The notes: generated from the letters alone by a model not told the origin. Shown: positions 46,183 through 53,937, counted from the first letter of the stretch. The stretch is DNA of 64,000 nt from Mycolicibacterium parafortuitum (GCF_010725485.1 NZ_AP022598.1:2790001-2854000), one strand, 5' to 3'. Translations and numbers: made by a program.

Positions 46183-46380
46183 ATGAGAACCACTGTCACC
46201 ATCGACGACGAACTGCTCGCCAAAGCTGCCGAGTTGACCGGTGTGCACGAAAGTGTGGCACTGCTCAGACAGGGATTGCAGACACTCATTCGGGTGGAAA
46301 GTGCGCGCCGTCTTGCGGCGCTGGGCGGATCGGATGCCGAGGCGACTGCCGCGCCGCGGCGGCGTGGCGCATCGGAATGA
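46183..46380 (+). CDS. vapB: VapB-type antitoxin
   Basis: A 65-aa antitoxin with the ribbon-helix-helix opening R-T-T-V-T-I-D-D-E-L-L-A-K-A-A-E-L-T-G, like Rv1113 (VapB32) by position. It neutralises the following VapC and represses the operon. ATG 46183 has GGAGG (46171-46175) spaced 7 bases. The stop overlaps the vapC start (ATGA). Confidence 0.9.
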   Translation: MRTTVTIDDELLAKAAELTGVHESVALLRQGLQTLIRVESARRLAALGGSDAEATAAPRRRGASE

Positions 46381-46745
46381 TTCTCGTAGACACCGCGGTG
46401 TGGATCGATCATCTTCACGCCGGGGAGTCCAGGCTGGTCGAGCAGTTGGAAATGGATGGTGTCGGCTGCCATCCGATGGTCGTCGAGGAGTTGGCGCTCG
46501 GATCAATTGCACGTCGGAACGTGGTGCTCGATCTTCTCGCCAACCTGTGGCAGTTCCCGACCGCGCGACATGACGAGATCCTGTATCTCGTTGAGCAACG
46601 GCAACTCTGGGGGCGCGGGCTGAGCGCTGTCGACGCCCATCTGATGGCCGCTGTCTCCATGGTTGAGGGCGCGCGCCTGTGGACCCGGGACAAGCGATTG
46701 AAGGCTGCTTCAACGGAAGTGGGCGTCCGACTGTTCGACGAGTGA
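46377..46745 (+). CDS. vapC: VapC-type PIN-domain ribonuclease toxin
   Basis: A 122-aa PIN-domain RNase. Acidic residues are in V-D-T-A-V-W-I-D (Asp5, Asp11), V-E-E-L-A-L-G (about Glu37), D-A-H-L-M-A-A (about 87) and W-T-R-D-K-R (about 104-105). VapC toxins cleave specific tRNA or rRNA loops. Position after ychF fits Rv1114 (VapC32). The 4-base overlap with vapB is the usual arrangement. It is bracketed by direct repeats, which suggests that the pair is, or was, a mobile cassette. Confidence 0.9.
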   Translation: MILVDTAVWIDHLHAGESRLVEQLEMDGVGCHPMVVEELALGSIARRNVVLDLLANLWQFPTARHDEILYLVEQRQLWGRGLSAVDAHLMAAVSMVEGARLWTRDKRLKAASTEVGVRLFDE

Positions 46746-46758
46746 CATTGTTCGGCCG

Positions 46759-46789
46759 CGGAATGTCGTGGAGTTTCGCTTCAACGTGT
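46759..46789. repeat. right direct repeat flanking vapBC
   Basis: Starts 14 bases after the vapC stop and matches 46090-46120 at 30 of 31 bases; it also matches the ychF end (45375-45405) and keeps the same stop TAG, reading N-V-V-E-F-R-F-N-V then stop. This is a relic ychF 3' end. Confidence 0.85.
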
Positions 46790-46857
46790 AGAGCCGCAGT
46801 GCGCGGCGGTGCAAATCGCGTGCCCTGACAAGGTGTTGGTCGCGTACATTGACGACC

Positions 46858-47199
46858 GTGAGTGGGGATTGGCGGGTCGACCGGGTCCATGAGATCCGGT
46901 CGTTGATCACGCAAGCCGAACCCGATGTCGTCGAGGAGATCAAGTGGCGCAAGCCGTCAAACCCTGACGGCGTTCCGACGTTTTCGCTGGACGGCCTGAT
47001 CTGCACCCTGGAGCTCTACAAGGACAAGCTCAAGATGACCTTCGCCAAAGGCGCATCCTTGAACGACCCAGATCATTTGTTCAACGCGAGTCTCGACGCA
47101 AAGGTCCGGCGCTGCATCGATCTGTACGAAGGCGATGCACTGGACGTCGACGCGTTCACCGCTTTGATCCACGAGGCCGTGAGGGTCAACCGCGGCTGA
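46858..47199 (+). CDS. DUF1801-type protein, first of two
   Basis: A 113-aa protein with E-I-R-S-L-I-T-Q-A, E-E-I-K-W-R-K-P and Y-K-D-K-L-K-M-T-F-A-K-G, the YdhG/DUF1801 fold signature. GTG 46858 lies about 7 bases after a TACATT -10 (46845-46850), suggesting leaderless expression. Function unknown. A vapC-like remnant follows at 47210. Confidence 0.75.
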   Translation: MSGDWRVDRVHEIRSLITQAEPDVVEEIKWRKPSNPDGVPTFSLDGLICTLELYKDKLKMTFAKGASLNDPDHLFNASLDAKVRRCIDLYEGDALDVDAFTALIHEAVRVNRG

Positions 47200-47209
47200 G
47201 CTGACCAGG

Positions 47210-47236
47210 GACGTGGGTATCCGACTGCTCCATGAG
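47210..47236 (+). pseudogene. possible remnant of a vapC 3' end
   Basis: Reads D-V-G-I-R-L-L-H-E in the plus frame, against E-V-G-V-R-L-F-D-E at the end of the intact vapC; the DNA matches at 21 of 27 positions. No upstream vapC sequence is seen. It may be a recombination scar; a chance match cannot be excluded. Confidence 0.35.
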
Positions 47237-47405
47237 CGAAGTCGATCTCCCGCGTGTTAACGTGCGAGGGCGCTTCCAGGTGTCCATCGCCTGAATCGTC
47301 GCGGAGAGTTCTCGATCGGAACATGTCCGGATGGGGTGCTGCACCTTTTGGTGCGCCGACACCCTCTCGCCGACAATCGATGTCGGCTTACGGAAGGACA
47401 TGACA

Positions 47406-47759
47406 ATGGTCAGCAAAGACGACAAGAACCTCCAGCAGGTCCTCGACAAGATCGCCGCAATGGACGAGCCGAGGAGAGGCGTCATGCAGCGCATGCACGA
47501 GGTCATCCTCGCTGCGGCACCCGAACTCAAGCCCCGAATCTGGTACGGCATGCCGGGCTACGCCAGATCCGCGAGCACCCCTGTCATCGTCTTCATCCGG
47601 AACGACGACCTGATGAGCCTCGGGTTGAGCGAGAAGGCGACATTGAAGCCGGCCGGAGGCAGGGATGGACGGCTGATACCTGCCGCCTGGTTCTTCGACG
47701 ACCTGGACGAGAACACCGAGAAGCGGGTCGCCGAGATCGTCCGCGCCGCGATCGAGTGA
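47406..47759 (+). CDS. DUF1801-type protein, second
   Basis: A 117-aa protein with L-Q-Q-V-L-D-K-I-A-A-M-D, K-P-R-I-W-Y-G-M-P-G-Y and F-D-D-L-D-E-N-T. The ATG at 47406 has GGAAGG (47392-47397) spaced 8 bases; the ATG at 47400 is too close to it. It is related in fold to the gene at 46858 but not a close duplicate. The 206-base gap before it contains the vapC-like remnant and a probable promoter near 47320-47395. Function unknown. Confidence 0.75.
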   Translation: MVSKDDKNLQQVLDKIAAMDEPRRGVMQRMHEVILAAAPELKPRIWYGMPGYARSASTPVIVFIRNDDLMSLGLSEKATLKPAGGRDGRLIPAAWFFDDLDENTEKRVAEIVRAAIE

Positions 47760-47819
47760 TCTGTCGGTGTGCGGACCTAGCATCGACATCTTCCCCGCAG
47801 CACCCCGAGGAGATGTCTG

Positions 47820-48218
47820 ATGAAGTTCGTATCGACCCGCCTCATCACCGCAGATGTGCGCGCTCTGGTGACCTTCTACGAGATGGTCACCGAAACCGCC
47901 GCCGTCTGGGGCAACGACCTGTTCGCGGAGATCCCGACCCCGGTGGGCACACTCGCCATCGGCAGCGACAAGACCGTCGCACTGTTCGGTCCGGGATCGG
48001 CTGAGCCGGCCGCCAACCGAAGTGCGATAGTCGAATTCCTCGTCGATGACGTGGACGCGCAGTACGAGCGGCTCCGGGGCAGCGTCGGCGACGTGGTCAC
48101 GGCGCCTACGACGATGCCGTGGGGAAATCGCGCGCTGATGTTCCGCGATCCGGACGGGAACCTGGTCAACCTGTTCACCCCGGTCACCGAGGAGGCGCGC
48201 GCCAAGTTCGGGATGTGA
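47820..48218 (+). CDS. VOC-superfamily (glyoxalase-like) protein
   Basis: A 132-aa two-module VOC protein. It has the beta-alpha-beta-beta-beta start K-F-V-S-T-R-L-I-T-A-D-V-R-A-L-V-T-F-Y-E and the family ending W-G-N-R-A-L-M-F-R-D-P-D-G-N-L-V-N-L-F-T. Members bind divalent metal and act as glyoxalases, dioxygenases or antibiotic-binding proteins; the substrate here is unknown. GAGG at 47808 is spaced 8-9 bases before the ATG. Confidence 0.82.
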   Translation: MKFVSTRLITADVRALVTFYEMVTETAAVWGNDLFAEIPTPVGTLAIGSDKTVALFGPGSAEPAANRSAIVEFLVDDVDAQYERLRGSVGDVVTAPTTMPWGNRALMFRDPDGNLVNLFTPVTEEARAKFGM

Positions 48219-48298
48219 GGTTGACGGCGACGTCGCGAAATCGACTCGTGGCCAACGGGATCTGACGCCGTATCGCGCATGACCCGTATCGTGGGGCG

Positions 48299-48691
48299 AT
48301 GAGTGACACCAAGCTGCGCGCCCGTTACCTCGGATACTTGGCGTGCCTGAACGACCGACGGTGGGGCGATCTCGGCGAATTCGTTGCCGATCAACTGACC
48401 TATAACGGAAATCAGCTGGGGTGCAACGATTATCGGTCGATGATCGAACGGGACACCGATGCCGCGCCTGATCTTCGCTACACGCCGGAACTGATCGTCG
48501 TCGACGGTGATGTGCTCGCGTGCCGGCTCTACTTCCGCTGCCATCCTCAGCGGACGTTTCTCGGACTCGTGCCCTCCGGTGGTGCGGTGTCCTTCGCCGA
48601 GCACGTCTTCTACCGGTTCGCTGATCTCAAGATCGTCGAAGTCTGGTCCCTGATCGACAAGGAAGCCGTCCGCGCGCAGATCGGCGGCTAG
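48299..48691 (+). CDS. SnoaL-like ester cyclase family protein
   Basis: A 130-aa NTF2-fold protein with L-R-A-R-Y-L-G-Y-L-A-C-L-N-D-R-R-W, then H-V-F-Y-R-F-A-D-L-K-I-V-E-V-W-S-L-I-D-K. The last block is the SnoaL-like polyketide cyclase/ester cyclase signature. The substrate is unknown. It is the third small single-domain enzyme in a run of accessory genes, each with its own ribosome site. Confidence 0.75.
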   Translation: MSDTKLRARYLGYLACLNDRRWGDLGEFVADQLTYNGNQLGCNDYRSMIERDTDAAPDLRYTPELIVVDGDVLACRLYFRCHPQRTFLGLVPSGGAVSFAEHVFYRFADLKIVEVWSLIDKEAVRAQIGG

Positions 48692-48740
48692 CATCATCGG
48701 CAAGCTGCCGGGCTGCGCGGCAACACTGAGGGGGACGTAC

Positions 48741-49601
48741 GTGATCGCTTGGCGCATCGCTTCGGCATTGGCTGTCGCATTGGTGGTTGTGGGATGCGGC
48801 GGCAGTTCCGACCAGGACGCCGGCAGCCCGACGGGTTCCGGCGTGGCGGCCCCGTCCAGTACGACAGGGGAGGTGCCCGACGAACTGGCCGACGAAGGGG
48901 ACATGACGGTCACGTACGAGGATGCGACCACCCCCGAGGCTCAGAACGGCCGGCAGATGATGGAATCGGCCGGGCTTCTCGAGGATCTGGCGGCATCGGT
49001 GAACGATATGTTCAACCTGCCCAACGACTTTCAGCTTCTTGGTCAGGAGTGTGGAGAGCCCAACGCCTTCTACGATCCCAACCAGCAGGCCATCGTGCTC
49101 TGCTACGAGGATGCCGATTTCGCCGAGGCGGTGTTCGCCCGCGACGGAGATCCCGATCCGGTCGACGCGGCGTTGAACGCCGAGGTGGGGAGCTTCTATC
49201 ACGAGCTGGGGCACATGCTGATCGACATCTACGATCTGCCGATCACCGGCCGGGAGGAAGATGTCGCGGATCAGTTGGCGGCGTTCGTGATGCTGTCACC
49301 GGACGACGACGGCGCCGTCGACGCGGATTCGGTGAAGGTGATCCGCGATTTCGCCGGCGAGTTCCGGGCATTCGCCGAAGAGCAGGGTGAGGTCGGCGAT
49401 TCCGATTACGCGGGCGGTCACTCGCTGAACCAGACGCGGATGTACAACCTGCTGTGCTGGGCCTACGGAGCCGACCCCGCGGGGAACGCCGGCATCGTCG
49501 ACGACGGCGAGCTACCGTCCGACCGCGCCGAACTGTGCGAGGAGGAGTACGAAAAGCTGGATTACGGCTGGGGTTCGCTGCTCGAGCCCTACGTGAAGTG
49601 A
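48741..49601 (+). CDS. DUF4344 metallopeptidase-like lipoprotein
   Basis: A 286-aa lipoprotein (signal ending V-V-V-G-C, Cys at about 19) with a metallopeptidase motif H-E-L-G-H (in F-Y-H-E-L-G-H-M-L-I-D) and E-E-D-V-A-D-Q-L-A-A-F downstream that supplies the third ligand, the DUF4344 pattern. Paired cysteines (in G-Q-E-C-G and V-L-C-Y-E) suggest a disulfide. GTG 48741 has GAGGGGG spaced about 5 bases. Probably an envelope zinc protease; substrate unknown. Confidence 0.82.
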   Translation: MIAWRIASALAVALVVVGCGGSSDQDAGSPTGSGVAAPSSTTGEVPDELADEGDMTVTYEDATTPEAQNGRQMMESAGLLEDLAASVNDMFNLPNDFQLLGQECGEPNAFYDPNQQAIVLCYEDADFAEAVFARDGDPDPVDAALNAEVGSFYHELGHMLIDIYDLPITGREEDVADQLAAFVMLSPDDDGAVDADSVKVIRDFAGEFRAFAEEQGEVGDSDYAGGHSLNQTRMYNLLCWAYGADPAGNAGIVDDGELPSDRAELCEEEYEKLDYGWGSLLEPYVK

Positions 49602-49605
49602 CGCG

Positions 49606-50100
49606 TCACCGCGGCTTCAACCGGAAAACCGGGATCTCGCGTCCGGTGGCCGCCGTCTTCTCGCGGTAGTCGCCGTACCCGGCGTACACGCGCTCCGCCA
49701 GACCGTACAGGCGGGAACGTTCGTCTGGATCGGTGACCTCGACGGCGGTGAAGGGCTCCTGCCCGAAAGTGCAGTCCGGGTTGGCTTTCAGGTTGTGGTA
49801 CCACTGCGGGTGCTTGTCCTGGCCGAAGTTCGACGCGATGAGGATGACGTCGGAGCCGTCGTGGAAGTAGGTCAGCTGAACCTCGCGCGGCTTACCGGAC
49901 TTCGCGCCCGTCGTCCGCAGCGGCGCGTTGACGATCGGGCCCATGTTGATCCGGCCTTTGGTGAGGCGGAACAGGATGGGGTCGGTTCGGCGGGCGATGT
50001 GGCGTGCCATGAACTGCCCGATCGGAGACCGTCCGAAGCGGACCCCCTTGTCGTACTGAGGACCGCGTCGGCGGTGAGGGTCGACGTAGCGCAACGGCAT
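49606..50100 (-). CDS. nitroreductase-family deazaflavin-dependent oxidoreductase (DUF385/Ddn-like)
   Basis: A 164-aa protein of the DUF385 family (split beta-barrel), to which the F420-dependent nitroreductase Ddn belongs. It carries A-P-L-R-T-T-G-A-K-S-G-K-P-R-E-V-Q-L, N-F-G-Q-D-K-H-P-Q-W-Y-H-N-L-K-A-N-P and G-Y-x-D-Y-R-E-K-T. The K-S-G-x-R/P-R and Y-H-N-L-K blocks are F420-binding landmarks. It convergently faces the lipoprotein gene. Substrate unknown. Confidence 0.85.
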   Translation of the reverse strand: MPLRYVDPHRRRGPQYDKGVRFGRSPIGQFMARHIARRTDPILFRLTKGRINMGPIVNAPLRTTGAKSGKPREVQLTYFHDGSDVILIASNFGQDKHPQWYHNLKANPDCTFGQEPFTAVEVTDPDERSRLYGLAERVYAGYGDYREKTAATGREIPVFRLKPR

Positions 50101-50109
50101 TCGGGAAAC

Positions 50110-50331
50110 CTACCGTGCGCGGCTTCGCGGTCGCACCGGTAGCCGCCGGTGCGCGGCGCGCTGCAGCTGGCTCAGCGCAACCAGTGTGATCAGACCGGTC
50201 GCCTGGCGCGCGAGTGCGGGACGGCTCATGCGCTTGCGCCACGGCTGGGTGCGCGCTCCCCGGCGGTACCCGAACGCATAACCGAGGCACGCGGCCGCGG
50301 CCAATGCCGCGAGCATGCCGAACGCCGTCAT
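50110..50331 (-). CDS. small membrane-anchored basic protein
   Basis: A 73-aa protein with one N-terminal membrane helix (about residues 4-20) and a basic tail (R-R-G-A-R-T-Q-P-W-R-K-R). AAGGTGG is spaced about 5 bases before ATG 50331. No family recognised. It lies 9 bases upstream of the DUF385 gene on the same strand and may be in its operon. Confidence 0.55.
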   Translation of the reverse strand: MTAFGMLAALAAAACLGYAFGYRRGARTQPWRKRMSRPALARQATGLITLVALSQLQRAAHRRLPVRPRSRAR

Positions 50332-50396
50332 CGGTACCACCTTGCCCGCCGGCGGTCGCGAACCGGTCACAAACGTGGCACGCCTGGGCCCGCAAA

Positions 50397-50432
50397 CAGT
50401 AAGGCCACCTCCGAGCGGAGGTGGCCTTACTG
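50397..50432 (-). terminator. 17-bp hairpin terminator of the secreted protein gene
   Basis: CAGTAAGGCCACCTCCG (50397-50413) and its exact complement at 50416-50432 enclose two bases. On the minus strand it follows the stop at 50443 and is followed by TTTG. It is the strongest hairpin in the window and probably terminates the minus-strand gene at 50443-50745. Confidence 0.85.
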
Positions 50433-50442
50433 CCCAGGGAAG

Positions 50443-50745
50443 TCAGCGGACGTTGACGTAATAGACGTGTCCGGTGATGGTGTTCTGGTAGAGCCGGTCG
50501 TTGAAGTTGTCCTGGACGGTGCCGCGGATGGCGGGTCCGCGGTTGACGCCGACGACGTTGGCGTCTGCCAGGGGCGTGGCGGAGAGCTTGTGGACGATGA
50601 CCCGGTTGCCCTGGGCTTCGAGCTGGGCGATGGTCGCCTGGGCGTCTCCGGTGCCGGATGGGGCGGCCAGTGCGGGGGCGGCCAGGCCCAGGAATCCGGC
50701 GGACAGCGCGGCGGCGGCGGTGGTGGCGATGGTGAGCTTCTTCAT
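50443..50745 (-). CDS. small secreted mycobacterial protein
   Basis: A 100-aa protein. A Sec signal peptide (K-K-L-T-I-A-T-T-A-A-A-A-L-S-A, cleaved near A-L-A-A-P) precedes D-A-Q-A-T-I-A-Q-L-E-A-Q-G-N-R-V-I-V-H-K-L and a short end with G-H-V-Y-Y-V-N-V. This is a common small exported mycobacterial family of unknown role. GGAAGAAG is spaced about 6 bases before the ATG. A strong terminator follows. Confidence 0.75.
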   Translation of the reverse strand: MKKLTIATTAAAALSAGFLGLAAPALAAPSGTGDAQATIAQLEAQGNRVIVHKLSATPLADANVVGVNRGPAIRGTVQDNFNDRLYQNTITGHVYYVNVR

Positions 50746-50888
50746 GATCGTTCTTCTTCCCTGCGGTGGTGCTTCCTGGTGCTCTGATCGGTTGAACCAG
50801 CAGGTCAGCGCGTTCATTTCGGTTGGCAGAGATTGATCGTCCGGTGGCACGAATAGGTGCGTCGAGTTGTCACCGGGCGCGGGTAATG

Positions 50889-50904
50889 TCGAACACATGT
50901 TCGA
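50889..50904. promoter_or_regulatory. perfect LexA SOS box over the start of the HNH gene
   Basis: TCGAACACATGTTCGA fits the mycobacterial LexA box TCGAAC-N4-GTTCGA exactly. The ATG at 50897 is inside it, and the -10-like TAATGT (50884-50889) touches its left edge, so LexA would block a leaderless promoter. Confidence 0.9.
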
Positions 50905-52573
50905 TAAAGAATTCGCGAGACTGGCCCCGGGTCAGCTCGTGGATGCGATCGAACAGGCCGCGCGTGACGAGGCTCGGGCCGCGGCCCGCAAGGCCGCCGC
51001 GATCGCGGCGCTGGTGCACGCCACGGTGACCTACGACGAGGTTCGCGACTACTACGTGTACGACTCGTGGGCAGGCTGTGCCGGGGTGGTCGGGGCGGCG
51101 TTGTCGATGTCGACACGACGGGCGTCGGGGCAGATGCGGATCGCGGTTGCGCTGCGCGAGCGGCTACCGAAGGTCGCCGCGTTGTTCGCGCAGGGCCGGC
51201 TGGCGCCACGGCTGATTTCGGAGATCACCTGGCGCACGTCGTTGATCACCGACGATCGGGTGCTGTCCGAGGTGGACTCCGACATCGCCGAGAAGGCCAC
51301 CCGGTGGGGGCCGTTGTCGGACGAGCGCCTGGGTAACGCTGTCGATGCGGTCATCGATCGGTACGACCCGGATGCGGTGCGCCGGGCTCGCGAGGTGGTC
51401 AAGACCCGCGATATGCACATCGGTGCCGCCGAGGACCCGAACGAGATCGTGGCGATCTGGGGCCACGTGATGGCTGGGGACGCCGCGGTGTTCAAGGCTC
51501 GCGTCACCGCGATGGTCGACGGCTTGTGTGCCGAGGATCCGCGCAGCGCGGGGGTTCGGCGCTCCGACGCCGCCGGGGCATACCTGCGCGGGGAAACGGT
51601 GCTTGCCTGCCGGTGCGGGTCGCCGACATGCCCGGCCCCCACGGCTGCTCCGGTCTCGCCGATCGTGATCTCGGTGCTCGCCGACCCTGCTGCGGTGGCC
51701 GCGGCCCACGCGCTGATCGCCGCCGAAGACCGCGAACAAGAACGCCTGCACGCCACGCGGCAAGGCCGGCAACCGCAGGACGTGGAGGGCTCGGGGGGCG
51801 AGCAGGAGGGTCCGGCAGAGGACATCGCGCCGCAGGGCGTCGACGGCTCGGAGGTGCAGGAGCAGCCAGCGCCCGAGGAGGAGACTCCTGAGCCCGCCCC
51901 GCCTGCGGACTCCGGGGTGGCGTTGCTGCCCGGGGCCGCGATCATGCCGACTCCGGCTCTTGCGGAAGCCCTGCGCGGCGGCGCCCGCGTCAAACCGCTG
52001 TGGACGCCCGGCCCCGAGGCGGAACCGCAGTATCGGCCGTCGGCGAAGTTGGCCGCATTCGTGCGTGCCCGCGATCTGTTCTGCCGATTCCCTGGCTGCG
52101 ATGTGCCCGCCGAGCGCTGCGATATCGACCACGTCGTGCCGTGGCCCTACGGACCCACCCATCCGTCCAATCTGAGCTGCAAATGCCGTACCCACCACCT
52201 GGCCAAGACCTTCGTCGACGGCTGGCGTGACACGCAGCTCCCCGACGGCACCCTGATCTGGACCACCCCGACCGGACACACCTACACCACCGTGCCCGGC
52301 AGCCGACTGTTCTTCCCGGCGTGGGACATCACCACCGCCGCGCTACCCCCGCCGGCTCAACCCCCGCCCGCGGAGTGCCGCGAGAAACGGATGCCCACCC
52401 GGTCGCGCACCCGCGCCGCCGACGTCGCCGCGCGCATCAACGCCGAACGCGACCGCAACGCCGCGCGCCGCGCCCTCGAACAGCATCGCGCTACCGAGGC
52501 CGCTGCGGTGGAGAAAAGCCGACGGCAAGGAAAGTCGCCGCCCAGCAACGGCGTCGACCCGCCGCCGTTCTGA
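50897..52573 (+). CDS. DUF222-HNH endonuclease (13E12-repeat family)
   Basis: A 558-aa protein. The N-terminal DUF222 region (about 1-330) has a helical pattern with G-R-L-A-P-R-L-I-S-E and A-R-E-V-V-K-T-R; a low-complexity Glu/Pro linker (about 290-345) follows; the HNH domain near 395-435 has R-F-P-G-C, C-D-I-D-H-V-V-P-W and N-L-S-C-K-C-R-T-H-H-L-A-K. This is the mycobacterial 13E12 family, some of which are SOS-induced. It is probably leaderless, starting at ATG 50897 within an SOS box. Likely role: damage-inducible nuclease, inferred. Confidence 0.92.
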   Translation: MFDKEFARLAPGQLVDAIEQAARDEARAAARKAAAIAALVHATVTYDEVRDYYVYDSWAGCAGVVGAALSMSTRRASGQMRIAVALRERLPKVAALFAQGRLAPRLISEITWRTSLITDDRVLSEVDSDIAEKATRWGPLSDERLGNAVDAVIDRYDPDAVRRAREVVKTRDMHIGAAEDPNEIVAIWGHVMAGDAAVFKARVTAMVDGLCAEDPRSAGVRRSDAAGAYLRGETVLACRCGSPTCPAPTAAPVSPIVISVLADPAAVAAAHALIAAEDREQERLHATRQGRQPQDVEGSGGEQEGPAEDIAPQGVDGSEVQEQPAPEEETPEPAPPADSGVALLPGAAIMPTPALAEALRGGARVKPLWTPGPEAEPQYRPSAKLAAFVRARDLFCRFPGCDVPAERCDIDHVVPWPYGPTHPSNLSCKCRTHHLAKTFVDGWRDTQLPDGTLIWTTPTGHTYTTVPGSRLFFPAWDITTAALPPPAQPPPAECREKRMPTRSRTRAADVAARINAERDRNAARRALEQHRATEAAAVEKSRRQGKSPPSNGVDPPPF

Positions 52574-52748
52574 GTCGAGGATGTCTCGTCAGCTTTACAA
52601 CTTGTTCACAGATTTAGCTGACCAACACAATGCCGAATCGTTAAGTTACTGTCTTAATACAACTTATGGTTCGATACGCAATGACAATGCGAGATACATA
52701 GATGGCTGAGACCCTGAACGCGACTACCAACGGCGAACTCATCGACCG
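52574..52748. other. AT-rich intergenic region with dyads and a 16-aa reading frame
   Basis: A 175-base gap of unusually low GC for this genome. It holds the inverted repeat GTCAGCT (52588-52594)/AGCTGAC (52616-52622), a TTAAG-N7-CTTAA dyad (52641-52657) and the upstream reading frame described separately. Probably the control region of the gene at 52749. Confidence 0.5.
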
Positions 52749-52752
52749 ATGA
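52702..52752 (+). CDS. 16-aa upstream reading frame, possible leader
   Basis: ATG 52702 to TGA 52750-52752, reading MAETLNATTNGELIDR. It overlaps the ATG of the next gene by 4 bases (ATGA), which is the coupling geometry used repeatedly in this window. No strong ribosome site. May be a translated leader or a chance frame. Confidence 0.35.
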   Translation: MAETLNATTNGELIDR

Positions 52753-53198
52753 ACCAACAGGATCGATCGACCGCACCGCGGCATAGTCGGACAGAGTACG
52801 AGTACAACGAACTGCTGTCGCGGCTGGTGGGCTACCACCTGCAATCGGTGCATTTCAACGGCGGGTACGTGCAATTCTCGTTTGCTCACCTGAACTCCGC
52901 CGAGTACCCCGTGTTGACCTGCGAGGTGATGCCGACCGTCGAGACGCCGTCGGGCGCATTGAACGACGGTGATCCCGGCTACGCGGACGCCATTCGTGGA
53001 TTGATCGGACAGCACGTGACCGCCACGCACGAAGCGCCCCTGCTCGGCCTCCGCATCGAGTTTGCCGAGGTCTCGGTGAAGGTTCGGCCCGCCGCCGACG
53101 AGCTGCGCGGTCCGCAAATCGCGATGCTGTCGGACTTCAGCGATGTTGCGCCGGCCAGCTGGCAACCCGGCGGGCAAGCGTTCGAATACCTGGCCTAA
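52749..53198 (+). CDS. hypothetical protein, unknown
   Basis: A 149-aa soluble protein with no signal or membrane segment. Features: Q-S-V-H-F-N-G-G-Y-V-Q-F-S-F near residues 36-49 and repeated beta-strand-like patterns; Asp/Glu-rich in the middle. No motif is recognised. It starts inside a 4-base overlap with a short upstream frame, after an AT-rich region. Base use at the start is less GC-rich than the surrounding genes, a hint of recent acquisition. Confidence 0.6.
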   Translation: MNQQDRSTAPRHSRTEYEYNELLSRLVGYHLQSVHFNGGYVQFSFAHLNSAEYPVLTCEVMPTVETPSGALNDGDPGYADAIRGLIGQHVTATHEAPLLGLRIEFAEVSVKVRPAADELRGPQIAMLSDFSDVAPASWQPGGQAFEYLA

Positions 53199-53833
53199 CC
53201 TGCGGCCCGGTAGTCCAGCATCGGATCGCGACTCTGGAGTTCCTCCCCGGAGATCACCACGAGTTCCGTCGGTGAGAGCCGGTAGGTGGTCCCGCCGTTG
53301 CGCACCTCAAAACCTCCCGGTATCGGCCGGACGTCGTCGAGCTCCAGGGACGCCCCGTCGCTGATCCGCACCCCTTGATACTCGTACGCGCCGCCGGCCG
53401 ACTCGCAGATCACCACGAGCGCCCGGTCGGTGCGCGCGATCAGCGCCGCCGTCTCGTTCGCCCCGCAGCGCGGAGAGTCGACATAGCCGCGCGCATCCAC
53501 GGGCGGTCCGGATGACTGGGGGAGTGCCGGGGCCGGCGACGGCGTGACGGTGGGTGCCGCGGACGCCGCGGGCGCCGGCGGCGGCGCCTGCCGACGCGTC
53601 GAGGGCGGAGTGTCGTCCACAACCGGTCCCGCAACCCACTCTGACGCCGACTCTGGTTGCGCCGGAATGGATTGCACCTCCAATTCCTGCACCCGGGAGT
53701 TCATGATGATGACGACGACGGCCACCGTCACGAGTGCCGCGATGACGATCCAGATGGCCGACGTCCGCGCCCGGGACGTCCCCCGGCCGGGCGGGTTGGG
53801 CGCGGGGGCGTGCCGATCGGTTGGCGTCGCCAT
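53195..53833 (-). CDS. membrane-anchored Pro-rich protein, unknown
   Basis: A 212-aa protein with a cytosolic head, one membrane helix at about 26-45 (I-W-I-V-I-A-A-L-V-T-V-A-V), a Pro/Ala/Thr linker (about 75-115) and a C-terminal globular domain (G-A-N-E-T-A-A-L-I-A-R-T-D-R-A-L-V-V-I-C-E-S). The two cysteines in P-R-C-G and I-C-E may form a disulfide. Resembles the extracellular halves of mycobacterial sensor proteins, with no defined family. Tail-to-tail overlap of 4 bases with the preceding gene. Confidence 0.65.
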   Translation of the reverse strand: MATPTDRHAPAPNPPGRGTSRARTSAIWIVIAALVTVAVVVIIMNSRVQELEVQSIPAQPESASEWVAGPVVDDTPPSTRRQAPPPAPAASAAPTVTPSPAPALPQSSGPPVDARGYVDSPRCGANETAALIARTDRALVVICESAGGAYEYQGVRISDGASLELDDVRPIPGGFEVRNGGTTYRLSPTELVVISGEELQSRDPMLDYRAAG

Positions 53834-53937
53834 GCCTGCGCTCCCTCGTCAACTACCGAATCCACCAAGCAAACCACCTGACCAGCCCCCACCGCTGGAT
53901 ATCGGACGGCGTTTCGGCGCCCCGACACCAGCGGCGG

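Noticed and set aside
46033..46914. A minus-strand frame of 293 codons across vapBC
   Set aside because: It is antisense to the vapBC pair and simply carries complements of the two direct repeats; it has no start with a ribosome site and no recognisable domain.
52597..52610. TACAACTTGTTCAC as a KstR operator
   Set aside because: The last fixed position is C instead of A and it is not upstream of a lipid gene; the short motif occurs by chance in an AT-rich gap.
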